From contig JAGDVW010000003.1 in the NCBI GenBank assembly GCA_023255835.1, positions 20,600-26,112 of the forward strand: DNA of 5,513 nt. Direction: 5' to 3'. Positions 1 to 5,343 of the stretch are shown here, one piece after another. Each line of letters begins with the position of its first letter. Within the stretch, counting starts at the first letter, position 1. This stretch comes from Candidatus Acetothermia bacterium (GTDB lineage: Bacteria; Bipolaricaulota; Bipolaricaulia; Bipolaricaulales; Bipolaricaulaceae). The notes below the pieces were generated by a model. That model was not told the origin of the DNA. It did not search any database and saw only the letters and a list, made by a program, of their open reading frames with translations. The position numbers and the translations under genes are program-made.

Positions 1-539
1 GCGCCCAAGAGGAAATAAAGGGCCCAAAGGATCCAGCGGGCCGGGATGCCCGCCTCCTCGGCGAGCCTGCGCTCCACCAGGCTCGCCCACACCTCCCGCC
101 GGAAAAAGGCCACAAACCCCAGGGCCACCAAGGTGATCCCCGCGAGGACGAAAACGTCGGTCCAGCCCACCCCAAGGAGGCTCCCCCAAAAGAGGGTCAA
201 GGCCGGCGAGGTGAGGGGAAGGCCGGGGGTGAGGGTGATGAACAAAAAACCCAAGGCCATGGTGAGGGGGAAGAGGATGGCCAGGATGGAGTCCACGGGG
301 AGCCCGGTTTTCTCGGAAATCGGCCCAAGGAGGGCAGCCAAAGCAGAGGCGAAAAGGAAGGCGGTGAGGAGGGGAGGAAGGCCCAGCCAAAGGCCGAGGG
401 CCGCGCCGGCGAAGGCCGCGTGGGCCATGGCATAACCCAGGGCGGAAAGGCGCAGCCTGAGCGCCGCCACCCCCAAAAGCCCCCCGCTCAGCCCCGCCAA
501 AGACCCGGCCACGAAAGAAGGCAGGATCAGCGCCCACAT
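1..539 (-). CDS. ABC-3 family metal-type ABC transporter permease (ZnuB/TroC-like), C-terminus cut off by window edge
   Basis: This is the inner-membrane channel subunit of the importer encoded by the three genes upstream. The first 179 residues are visible, starting MWALILPSFVAGSLAG; the family is usually about 260-290 residues, so roughly a third is missing beyond position 1. Several long hydrophobic segments are visible, at about residues 4-27, 40-75, 85-110 and 125-150, with a charged cytoplasmic stretch (FFRREVWASLVERRLAEEAG) near 150-168, as in ABC-3 permeases. The conserved family segment after the first helix, usually LGDALSHAxLPG, reads LGYAMAHAAFAG here: His40 is kept but the conserved Asp is Tyr36. 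The ATG start overlaps the ATPase gene by 13 nt and has only a weak Shine-Dalgarno site, so translation is probably coupled. The family call is firm; the substrate is not known. Confidence 0.88.
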   Translation of the reverse strand, partial: MWALILPSFVAGSLAGLSGGLLGVAALRLRLSALGYAMAHAAFAGAALGLWLGLPPLLTAFLFASALAALLGPISEKTGLPVDSILAILFPLTMALGFLFITLTPGLPLTSPALTLFWGSLLGVGWTDVFVLAGITLVALGFVAFFRREVWASLVERRLAEEAGIPARWILWALYFLLG

Positions 540-1246
540 AAATTGAGCCAAATCTCAGAAAGGCGGCCAAAGGGCCGGGAAAGCTCGGCGGTCTCCCCAT
601 CCCGCACGAACCAGGCCCGGTCGGCCTGGGAGAGGATGTCCTCCTCGTGGACCACAGCGAGCACGGTGAGGCCTTCAGCGCGGATTCCCAAAATGGCCTG
701 GGCCAAATCCATCCGGGCCTCGGGATCCAGGGAGGCGAAGGGCTCGTCCAAAAGGATGATCTGCGCGCCTTTCACCAAAGCCCGGGCAAGAAGGGCCTTG
801 CGCTGCTGCCCTCCCGAAAGCTGCCCAATGGGCCAATCGGCCTTCTCCCCAAGCCCAAGCTTGGAGAGGACGGAAAAAGCCCGCTCCCGTTCGGCTCTGG
901 GGAGACGCTGCCAAGGCCGGTAGTGTCCGAAGCGCCCCATGGTCACGAGGTCCAGGGTCCGGCAAGGGGTATCGGGCGGGAAAAAGAGGGCCTGGGGCAT
1001 ATACCCCAAATGTTTTCGCACCTCGCGCACATGGTCCCTTACCTCTAGACCCAGGACTTTCGCCCGGCCGCGGTAGGGGAGGAAGCCCAAGAAAACTTCA
1101 AGGATCGTGGTTTTCCCTGCCCCGTTTGGGCCCATAAGGAGGCCGAGCTCCCCGGGGAAAAGGCGGAGGTAGGCCCCGCGCAGGGCCGCCCCCCGCCCGC
1201 CCGGATAGGCCGCCCAAACCCCCGTGAGCTCTAGGACAGGGTCCAC
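527..1246 (-). CDS. ABC transporter ATP-binding protein of metal-type importer (ZnuC/TroB-like)
   Basis: This cytoplasmic ATPase drives the importer. It is 239 residues from a GTG start (VDPVLELTGVWAAYPG), a normal length for the family. All nucleotide-binding motifs are present in order: Walker A GPNGAGKTT at 39-47, Q-loop Gln85 in GYMPQ, signature LSGGQQ at 143-148, Walker B IILLDEP ending at 169, D-loop SLD at 172-174, and switch His200 in AVVHE. The GTG start is preferred over a longer in-frame extension because the extension is an Arg/Gly-rich shadow of the FmdE gene and the family begins right at this strand. A GAGG lies 10 nt upstream. The gene overlaps the FmdE gene by 16 nt and the permease by 13 nt, which places it firmly in the operon. 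The assignment to the Zn/Mn-type subfamily rests on the neighbouring ABC-3 permease and TroA-fold protein. Confidence 0.92.
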   Translation of the reverse strand: MDPVLELTGVWAAYPGGRGAALRGAYLRLFPGELGLLMGPNGAGKTTILEVFLGFLPYRGRAKVLGLEVRDHVREVRKHLGYMPQALFFPPDTPCRTLDLVTMGRFGHYRPWQRLPRAERERAFSVLSKLGLGEKADWPIGQLSGGQQRKALLARALVKGAQIILLDEPFASLDPEARMDLAQAILGIRAEGLTVLAVVHEEDILSQADRAWFVRDGETAELSRPFGRLSEIWLNLCGR

Positions 1247-1659
1247 CGGAAAAGTTCCTCCACGGGGGCGTCCAGCACGGCCGCGGCCAAGTACTCGGCG
1301 GCGCCCTCCGCCGCGATCCGCCTCAGCCACTCCGGCCGGACCTCAATTCGCAGGCGCTTCCCGTTGGCGGAAAAAATGGCCGCCGCTTGGCCCAGGGGCC
1401 TCACCAAGAGGTTCCCTTTCCCCGCGGTGCATCCGGTGGAAACTTGGATCCCGTCGACTAGACAAGAGATCGGGGGCTCCGTCCCTGTTTCCACCTCGGC
1501 CGCGATCCCCCGGAAACCCGTGCTCCCCAAAAGCCGGAGGGCGAGGAGGCCCATACGGATCCCCAGGGCCAAAAACGGCCCAGGATGCCCATGAAAGCGC
1601 ACGCCCAGGGTGAAAAGCTCCCGCGGATCGGTCTCAGGCTGTATGGTGATGAAGCTCAT
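1231..1659 (-). CDS. FmdE-domain protein (formylmethanofuran dehydrogenase subunit E family), stand-alone
   Basis: This is a 142-residue protein of the FmdE family, named after a subunit encoded with molybdenum formylmethanofuran dehydrogenase. Most bacterial members are stand-alone proteins of unknown or poorly known, metal-related function. The two family motifs are clear: FHGHPGPFLALGIRMG at 22-37 with His23 and His25, and CLVDGIQVSTGCTAGKGN at 66-83 with Cys66, Asp69 and Cys77, the expected metal-site residues. The variant HGHxGPF replaces the common HGHxCPG, so one Cys seen in many members is absent. There is no signal peptide, so it should be cytoplasmic, and no C-terminal zinc ribbon. 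It sits inside a metal-type importer operon. Its ATG overlaps the TGA of the binding-protein gene (ATGA), and a GGAGG lies 13 nt upstream. A role in receiving, sensing or processing the imported metal is inference from context; no methanofuran pathway gene is nearby. Confidence 0.85.
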   Translation of the reverse strand: MSFITIQPETDPRELFTLGVRFHGHPGPFLALGIRMGLLALRLLGSTGFRGIAAEVETGTEPPISCLVDGIQVSTGCTAGKGNLLVRPLGQAAAIFSANGKRLRIEVRPEWLRRIAAEGAAEYLAAAVLDAPVEELFRWTLS

Positions 1660-2468
1660 GGCGTTGGCACCGCCTCCATGGTCTCCACTGCCGCGAAAAC
1701 GAGGTCCGCATTCACCCTGAGCATCGTGAGCATGTCCACCGTGCCGGGGATGGGCCCGGGGAAATTGGTGAGGACCACGTGTACAGCGCCAATGGCGTGG
1801 GCCAGGCGGCCCCCGAAGGACGCACCGGATTGGAGGTTATCGATCACGAGTTTAACCCCGCTCTCCCGGCCTTTTTCCGCAAGGGCCACCAAATCCTTCA
1901 CGGAGAGGCGCTCCTCCGGAGGATACGTGGCCACCACATTGAGACCGAGCCAACGGGCAAAGGATTCCTGCCAGGCCATGACGATGGTGGGGACGGTGGA
2001 AAGCCCAAGCTCCTGGGCTTTATTTTGTATTTCCTGGGAGAGGGCTTCCAAAGCGGAGAGGAAGGAAGTGAGATTTTGCTCAAAGATTTCGGCCTTCTCC
2101 GGGAGGATTTTGCTCAGGGCTTCGGCCACGGCCTTGGCCTTCCCCGCCAGAGCCTCCGGATAGTTCCAAGGACCGCCGAGCTTAAGCACCATCGCCTCGG
2201 GGTTGACGTTGGCCAAAAGGCGGTCCATCCAGGGCTCGAACCCATGGTAAAGGACGAGCTTGGCCTGGGAAAGGTGGAGGAAATCCGAGGGGCGAAGATC
2301 GTAGTGGGCTGGGCAGAACCCGGCGGGGATGATGGTTATGACCAGGACTTCCTCGCCGCCGATGGTCCGCGTCAACGAGCCGAAGACCTCGGAGGTGGCC
2401 ACCACCACCGGCTGGGCCGCGGCGCCCAGGGCTATCCCTAAAATGGCCAAAGTTAAAAGCCGACGCAT
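1656..2468 (-). CDS. TroA/ZnuA-fold periplasmic substrate-binding protein with atypical ligand residues
   Basis: This is the extracytoplasmic binding protein of the importer, 270 residues. A Sec signal peptide is visible: MRRLLTLAILGIALGAAAQ, with likely cleavage after Ala18. The mature protein follows the cluster A-I fold: VVVATSEVFGSLTRTIGG, then a PSD motif at 60-62, a long linker helix at about 105-150, a second lobe from about 159, and a C-terminal TMLRVNADLVF. The usual metal ligands (three His and one acidic residue) are not at their expected places. By eye the equivalents are Ala54, Trp101/Asn102, Gln167 and Thr248, while Cys52, His55, Asp57 and Asp245 lie close by. The substrate therefore may not be free Zn or Mn. 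The ATG at 2468 is chosen because AAGGAGGGG lies just before it; an in-frame GTG at 2486 lies upstream of that site. The gene leads the operon and overlaps the FmdE gene by 4 nt. The fold is clear, the substrate is open. Confidence 0.86.
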   Translation of the reverse strand: MRRLLTLAILGIALGAAAQPVVVATSEVFGSLTRTIGGEEVLVITIIPAGFCPAHYDLRPSDFLHLSQAKLVLYHGFEPWMDRLLANVNPEAMVLKLGGPWNYPEALAGKAKAVAEALSKILPEKAEIFEQNLTSFLSALEALSQEIQNKAQELGLSTVPTIVMAWQESFARWLGLNVVATYPPEERLSVKDLVALAEKGRESGVKLVIDNLQSGASFGGRLAHAIGAVHVVLTNFPGPIPGTVDMLTMLRVNADLVFAAVETMEAVPTP

Positions 2469-2470
2469 AT

Positions 2471-2479
2471 CCCCTCCTT
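2471..2479 (-). promoter_or_regulatory. Ribosome binding site of the binding-protein gene
   Basis: On the minus strand this reads AAGGAGGGG, about 4-5 nt before the ATG at 2468. It is the strongest Shine-Dalgarno site of the transporter operon and decides the start: the upstream GTG at 2486 would place this site inside the coding region. Confidence 0.8.
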
Positions 2480-2508
2480 GTGTCACTATTTTGTTTTTGG
2501 TGGCACAA
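2478..2508. promoter_or_regulatory. Inverted repeat, candidate operator of the transporter operon
   Basis: On the plus strand, TTGTGTCAC (2478-2486) and GTGGCACAA (2500-2508) form an inverted repeat matching at 8 of 9 positions, with a 13-bp AT-rich spacer. Each arm also contains its own small palindrome, GTGNCAC, and their centres are 20 bp apart, about two helical turns. The repeat runs from the candidate -10 box through the expected transcription start to the ribosome binding site. That is the usual place for a repressor site controlling a metal-uptake operon. It does not match a consensus I know for Zur, Fur, MntR or AdcR, so the regulator is unknown. It could also act as an RNA hairpin, but then part of one arm would have to be transcribed. 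Confidence 0.45.
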
Positions 2509-2536
2509 TGTTAGCCATGCCCCGCCCTCCTGGCAA
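2508..2536 (-). promoter_or_regulatory. Candidate sigma70-type promoter of the transporter operon
   Basis: On the minus strand a -35 box TTGCCA (2536-2531, 5 of 6 consensus bases) and a -10 box TAACAT (2513-2508, 4 of 6) are separated by exactly 17 bp. Transcription would start near 2501, giving a leader of about 33 nt that carries the strong ribosome binding site. The position between the small upstream gene and the binding-protein gene fits. This is predicted by eye only. Confidence 0.5.
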
Positions 2537-2549
2537 CCGCCCAGCCGCC

Positions 2550-2781
2550 TCACCCTCCAAGCCCCGGCTCGCCGAAGCGAAAGCGCACCAGGAAACCTTC
2601 CGGCCCCTCTCCAACGCCGGATCTCGCCCTCCATGGATCCCCAAAAGTGCAGCGAAAGTTTCCCGAATCGGAGCAAAGCTTCTTCGCCCGAAAGCCCCAG
2701 AAGCTCGGCCACCGCCTCCGGCGCGCGGAGCTCGTCATATCCGGCCAAAGCTTTCTCCAATTCCTGCTTAAGATCGCCCAC
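2550..2781 (-). pseudogene. Small gene of unknown function, interrupted by a single-base frameshift
   Basis: I do not recognise this protein. The first part reads like a real protein from a GTG at 2781: GDLKQELEKALAGYDELR, then APEAVAELLGLSGEEALLRF and HFWGSMEGEIRRW, a helix-rich and acidic sequence. After residue 57 this frame turns into Arg/Gly/Ala-rich shadow sequence, while the next frame gives GPEGFLVRFRFGEPGLGG and a TGA at 2550-2552. The whole span is 232 nt, one more than 77 codons. Dropping one G from the GGGG at 2604-2607 gives a continuous 76-residue protein. An in-frame TAA lies four codons before the GTG, and no Shine-Dalgarno site is visible, so the start is uncertain. The break may be a genuine mutation, a sequencing or assembly error, or less likely a programmed +1 frameshift. 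It points towards the transporter operon, but that operon seems to have its own promoter. Confidence 0.45.
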
Positions 2782-2813
2782 AGCCAGCGCTTATGGGCGG
2801 TGGCAACCCTTGC

Positions 2814-2842
2814 TTGTGGGAAGGAATGCCCAAGGCTACGAT
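2814..2842 (+). promoter_or_regulatory. Candidate promoter of the DUF3467 gene
   Basis: TTGTGG (2814-2819) and TACGAT (2837-2842) are separated by 17 bp. Transcription would begin near 2849, at or just before the ribosome binding site, leaving a very short leader of about 11 nt. It lies in the only non-coding stretch upstream of this gene (2782-2859). Both boxes match the consensus only partly, so this is tentative. Confidence 0.3.
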
Positions 2843-2848
2843 GGTTTC

Positions 2849-2857
2849 GGAGGTGAT
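2849..2857 (+). promoter_or_regulatory. Ribosome binding site of the DUF3467 gene
   Basis: GGAGGTGAT is fully complementary to the 3' end of bacterial 16S rRNA. The GGAGG core ends 6 nt before the ATG at 2860, and the site fixes the start of this gene. Confidence 0.85.
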
Positions 2858-2859
2858 GT

Positions 2860-3135
2860 ATGCCCGAGAGGGAAATGCAAGTGGGAGCAGATTTGGATAC
2901 GCGGAAAGGGGTCTATTCCAATTTGGCCATCATCAGCCATCAGCCCGACGAATTCTTCATCGACTTTTTGCTCGTGGATCCCCAGGCCCAGACCCCGGAG
3001 CGGGGGCAGGCGATCCTGGTGGCCAGGGTCATCCTTTCCCCCCGCCACATGAAGCGCCTCCACGAGGCCATCGGCGAGAACATCGAGAAATACGAGCGAA
3101 ACTTCGGGAAGATCCTGATCCCTCCGAAACTCTAA
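2860..3135 (+). CDS. DUF3467 family protein
   Basis: This is a 91-residue protein of the DUF3467 family: small, soluble proteins of unknown function found in many bacteria and some archaea. The family pattern is visible: GVYSNLAIISHQPDEFFIDF at about 17-36, then PERGQAILVARVILSPRHMK at about 45-64, then LHEAIGENIEKYERNFGKI to near the end. The core is a short beta-rich domain followed by a C-terminal helix. There is no signal peptide, membrane segment or metal motif. It is the only plus-strand gene in the window, has its own very strong ribosome binding site, and ends with a TAA that overlaps the stop codon of the convergent mnmA. Its location between a transporter operon and a tRNA-modification gene says little about its role. 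Confidence 0.82.
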   Translation: MPEREMQVGADLDTRKGVYSNLAIISHQPDEFFIDFLLVDPQAQTPERGQAILVARVILSPRHMKRLHEAIGENIEKYERNFGKILIPPKL

Positions 3136-4166
3136 AGGGCTTTGACGATGGTTCCCCCGCCCAAAACCTCCTCTCCCCGGTAGAACACGGCGGCCTGGCC
3201 CGGGGTCACCGCCCGCACCGGCCTCTCAAAGGTGACCCGGGCCGTGCCCTCTTGAAGTTCCACCTCCGCGGGGACGGCCGCGGCCCGATAACGTACCTGC
3301 ACCTCCGCCTCGAAGCGCTCCCCAGGCGGCGCCCCCTCCACCCAATGGAGTTCCCGGGCCAAAAGCCCTTTGGCGTAAAGGGCCTCCTCCGGGCCCACGA
3401 TGAGCGCGTTCCTTTCCAGGTCAAGAGCCACCACGTAAAGGGGACGGGAGGAGGAAAGCCCAAGGCCATGGCGCTGGCCGACAGTGTAATTGGGGAGGCC
3501 TTTATGCCTCCCCAGGAGCCTTCCCTCAAGATCGTAAATGGGGCCGGGCTCGGCCTCGGGGAGGAGGGCGGAGATCCCCTGGGGAGCAAAACAGAGATCC
3601 TGGCTTTCCCGGAGCCGCGCCGCCGATAGCCCTAATTTTTCCGCGACGGCCCTGACCTCGACCTTGGTGTACTCGCCCACGGGGAAAAGGGCATGGGATA
3701 GTTCCTCTTGGGTCAGGGCGAAGAGGAAGTAGCTTTGGTCTTTTTGGGGATCGCGGCCGCGGAGGAGTTTCGCTTTCCCGTTGCGCTTGATCCGCGCATG
3801 GTGCCCGGTGGCCACCCAGGGGATCCCCCGCCGCCTGGCCTCCGCAAGGAGAAGGGCGAACCGCACCTCCCGATTGCAAAAAACACAAGGGTTCGGGGTA
3901 AGACCCCGGCGATATGCGGAAAGAGCGGGCTCCACCACAAGCCTCTGAAATTCCCCTTGAGCTTGGACCACCTCGTGGGGGATGCCAAGCTCGCGGGCCG
4001 AAAGCGCCGCCGCGTCTATGGAACAGCAGGGGTTTTGAAAGGGCCCTTTGGGATCCCAAAGCCAGAGGGTGAGCCCATGGACCTCGTAGCCCGCCTCCTT
4101 GAGGAGGTAGGCGGCCACGGTGGAGTCCACCCCGCCGGACATCCCCAAAAGGACCTTCTCCTTCAC
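3132..4166 (-). CDS. mnmA: tRNA-specific 2-thiouridylase MnmA
   Basis: MnmA places sulfur on C2 of the wobble uridine U34 of tRNAs for Lys, Glu and Gln, after activating the base with ATP. It acts in the cytoplasm and receives sulfur from a cysteine desulfurase directly or through relay proteins. The protein is 344 residues, slightly shorter than E. coli MnmA. Visible motifs are the PP-loop SGGVDS at 10-15, TPNPCVFCNREVRF at 90-103, TGHHAR at 120-125, KDQSYFLF at 142-149 and ESQDLCF at 187-193. Cys97 and Cys192 match the two catalytic cysteines of E. coli MnmA; Cys94 replaces the Asp found there, making a Cys-x-x-Cys plus Cys arrangement. The C-terminal beta-barrel RNA-binding part is complete (PGQAAVFYRGEEVLGGGTI). 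The GTG start has only a weak Shine-Dalgarno site but is needed for the first beta strand KVLLG. It follows the CoA-transferase gene by 44 nt. Confidence 0.96.
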   Translation of the reverse strand: MKEKVLLGMSGGVDSTVAAYLLKEAGYEVHGLTLWLWDPKGPFQNPCCSIDAAALSARELGIPHEVVQAQGEFQRLVVEPALSAYRRGLTPNPCVFCNREVRFALLLAEARRRGIPWVATGHHARIKRNGKAKLLRGRDPQKDQSYFLFALTQEELSHALFPVGEYTKVEVRAVAEKLGLSAARLRESQDLCFAPQGISALLPEAEPGPIYDLEGRLLGRHKGLPNYTVGQRHGLGLSSSRPLYVVALDLERNALIVGPEEALYAKGLLARELHWVEGAPPGERFEAEVQVRYRAAAVPAEVELQEGTARVTFERPVRAVTPGQAAVFYRGEEVLGGGTIVKAL

Positions 4167-4210
4167 GCGCCTAAGCTAAACTGTTTGCTGGCGCCCCACA
4201 ACCATGGGCG

Positions 4211-5341
4211 CTAACCGATGCCAAGCCTTTGCAGGACCAAGGCGGTGTGCTCCCCAAGCCTTGGGGGAGGAAGGGTGTTTCCCGGCCAAGCCAAGGATAC
4301 GGGGCAAATCAAAGTTTGATAGCGACCCACCGTGGGATGCTCCACCTCCATAAGGATCCTCCCCACAAGCCCAGCGTCCCCAAAGAGGTCGGAGAGGGAA
4401 TTGACCGGCCCGGCAGGAACCCCGGCCTTCTTCAGCTCCGTAATCCAGTGGGCCCGCGGCTTTTGCCGCAATACCTCCGTGAGGATGGGCAAGAGGACCT
4501 CCCGGTTTTGTACCCGCGCGGGGTTCGTGGAAAAGCGCGGATCCTGAGCGAGCTCCGGCCGGCCCAAAACTTCGCATAGCCCCCGGAATTGAGCATCGGT
4601 TCCCACCGCGATCATGAGGAGAGCGTCCGCCGCAGGGAACGCCTGATAAGGGACGATTTGGGGGTGGGCAGTGCCCAGGCGTTTCGGCTCCTCGTGGGTG
4701 AGGAGGAAGGCCTGGGCCACGTTCACCAAAGCGGCGGCGGAGTTCTCAATGAGGGTGGCCTCCACGGCCATCCCTTGTCCGGTCCTTTCCCGTAAAAGCA
4801 AAGCTCCCAAAACCCCGCAGAGGCCGGCCCAAGCGGTGAGGACATCCACAATGGCCACGCCCACCTTGGCCGGCCGCTCCTCCTCCCCGGTTATGGCCAT
4901 AAGCCCCCCCAGGGCTTGGATGAGCGCGTCAAAGCCGGGCTCCTCCCGGTACGGTCCGGGCGGAAACCCCAGGATCGAAAGGTACACCGCCCGTGGATTT
5001 GTCTCCCGCACGGCCTCGTAAGAAACGCCCAGCTTTTCGGCGGTGTTGGGGAGGAAGTTGTGCACCACAACGTCGCTCTTTTCGATGAGGAGGCGGAGGA
5101 TTCTCCGGCCCTCCGGGGCAGCGAGGTCCAAGGTTATCCCGTATTTCCCGCGGTTTACGGCCAAAAAGTACGCGGATTCCCCGGCCACGAAGGGCGGTCC
5201 CCAGCGGCGGGTCTCGTCGCCCACCCCAGGCTTCTCCACTTTGATCACCTCGGCCCCGAGATCCGCCATCCACATGGTGCAAAGGGGGCCAGCCAGAATC
5301 CGGGAGAGATCCAAAACGCGTATCCCCTGAAGCGGCTTCAT
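4211..5341 (-). CDS. Class III CoA-transferase, CaiB/BaiF (formyl-CoA transferase-like) family
   Basis: Enzymes of this family move CoA between organic acids through an enzyme-bound aspartyl anhydride, and work as interlocked dimers in the cytoplasm. The protein is 376 residues, near the short end of the family (about 380-430). Clear family features are MKPLQGIRVLDLSRILAGP at the N-terminus, ADLGAEVIKVEKPGVGDETR at 26-45, FLAVNRGKYGITLDL at 59-73, the segment after it with VVVHNFLPNTAEKLG, then PGFDALIQALGGLMAITG at 135-152 with the catalytic Asp138, and AGVPAGPVNSLSDLF near the C-terminus. The ATG lies 2 nt after the stop codon of the upstream EndoQ-like gene with no separate Shine-Dalgarno site, so translation is probably coupled. 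The substrate cannot be read from the sequence, and no acyl-CoA dehydrogenase or other CoA-linked gene is visible nearby. Confidence 0.93.
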   Translation of the reverse strand: MKPLQGIRVLDLSRILAGPLCTMWMADLGAEVIKVEKPGVGDETRRWGPPFVAGESAYFLAVNRGKYGITLDLAAPEGRRILRLLIEKSDVVVHNFLPNTAEKLGVSYEAVRETNPRAVYLSILGFPPGPYREEPGFDALIQALGGLMAITGEEERPAKVGVAIVDVLTAWAGLCGVLGALLLRERTGQGMAVEATLIENSAAALVNVAQAFLLTHEEPKRLGTAHPQIVPYQAFPAADALLMIAVGTDAQFRGLCEVLGRPELAQDPRFSTNPARVQNREVLLPILTEVLRQKPRAHWITELKKAGVPAGPVNSLSDLFGDAGLVGRILMEVEHPTVGRYQTLICPVSLAWPGNTLPPPRLGEHTALVLQRLGIG

Positions 5342-5343
5342 GG

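Noticed and set aside
1779..2441. Plus-strand ORF of 220 codons
   Set aside because: It is antisense to the binding-protein gene, which has a signal peptide, a family fold and a ribosome binding site; the plus-strand frame shows no recognisable protein.
2469..2486. GTG at 2486 as the start of the binding protein
   Set aside because: The strong AAGGAGGGG site would lie inside the gene, and the extra residues add nothing to the signal peptide.
2486..2518. Ten-residue ORF as an annotated gene
   Set aside because: Its ATG and ribosome binding site fall inside the spacer of the best promoter, so it would not be on the main transcript. Kept only as a low-interest observation.
2182..2781. Extension of the small upstream protein to 199 residues into the binding-protein gene
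   Set aside because: After about residue 57 the frame becomes low-complexity shadow sequence, and it would overlap some 290 nt of a well-supported gene.
2793..3629. Long plus-strand ORF of 278 codons
   Set aside because: It overlaps the DUF3467 gene and mnmA in other frames, has no family features, and its Gly/Pro/Arg/His-rich composition is typical of a GC-rich shadow frame.
4191..4211. Hairpin GCGCCC/GGGCGC between the CoA-transferase gene and mnmA as a terminator
   Set aside because: The stem is only 6 bp with a 9-nt loop and is not followed by a T run on the minus strand. In a GC-rich sequence this can arise by chance.
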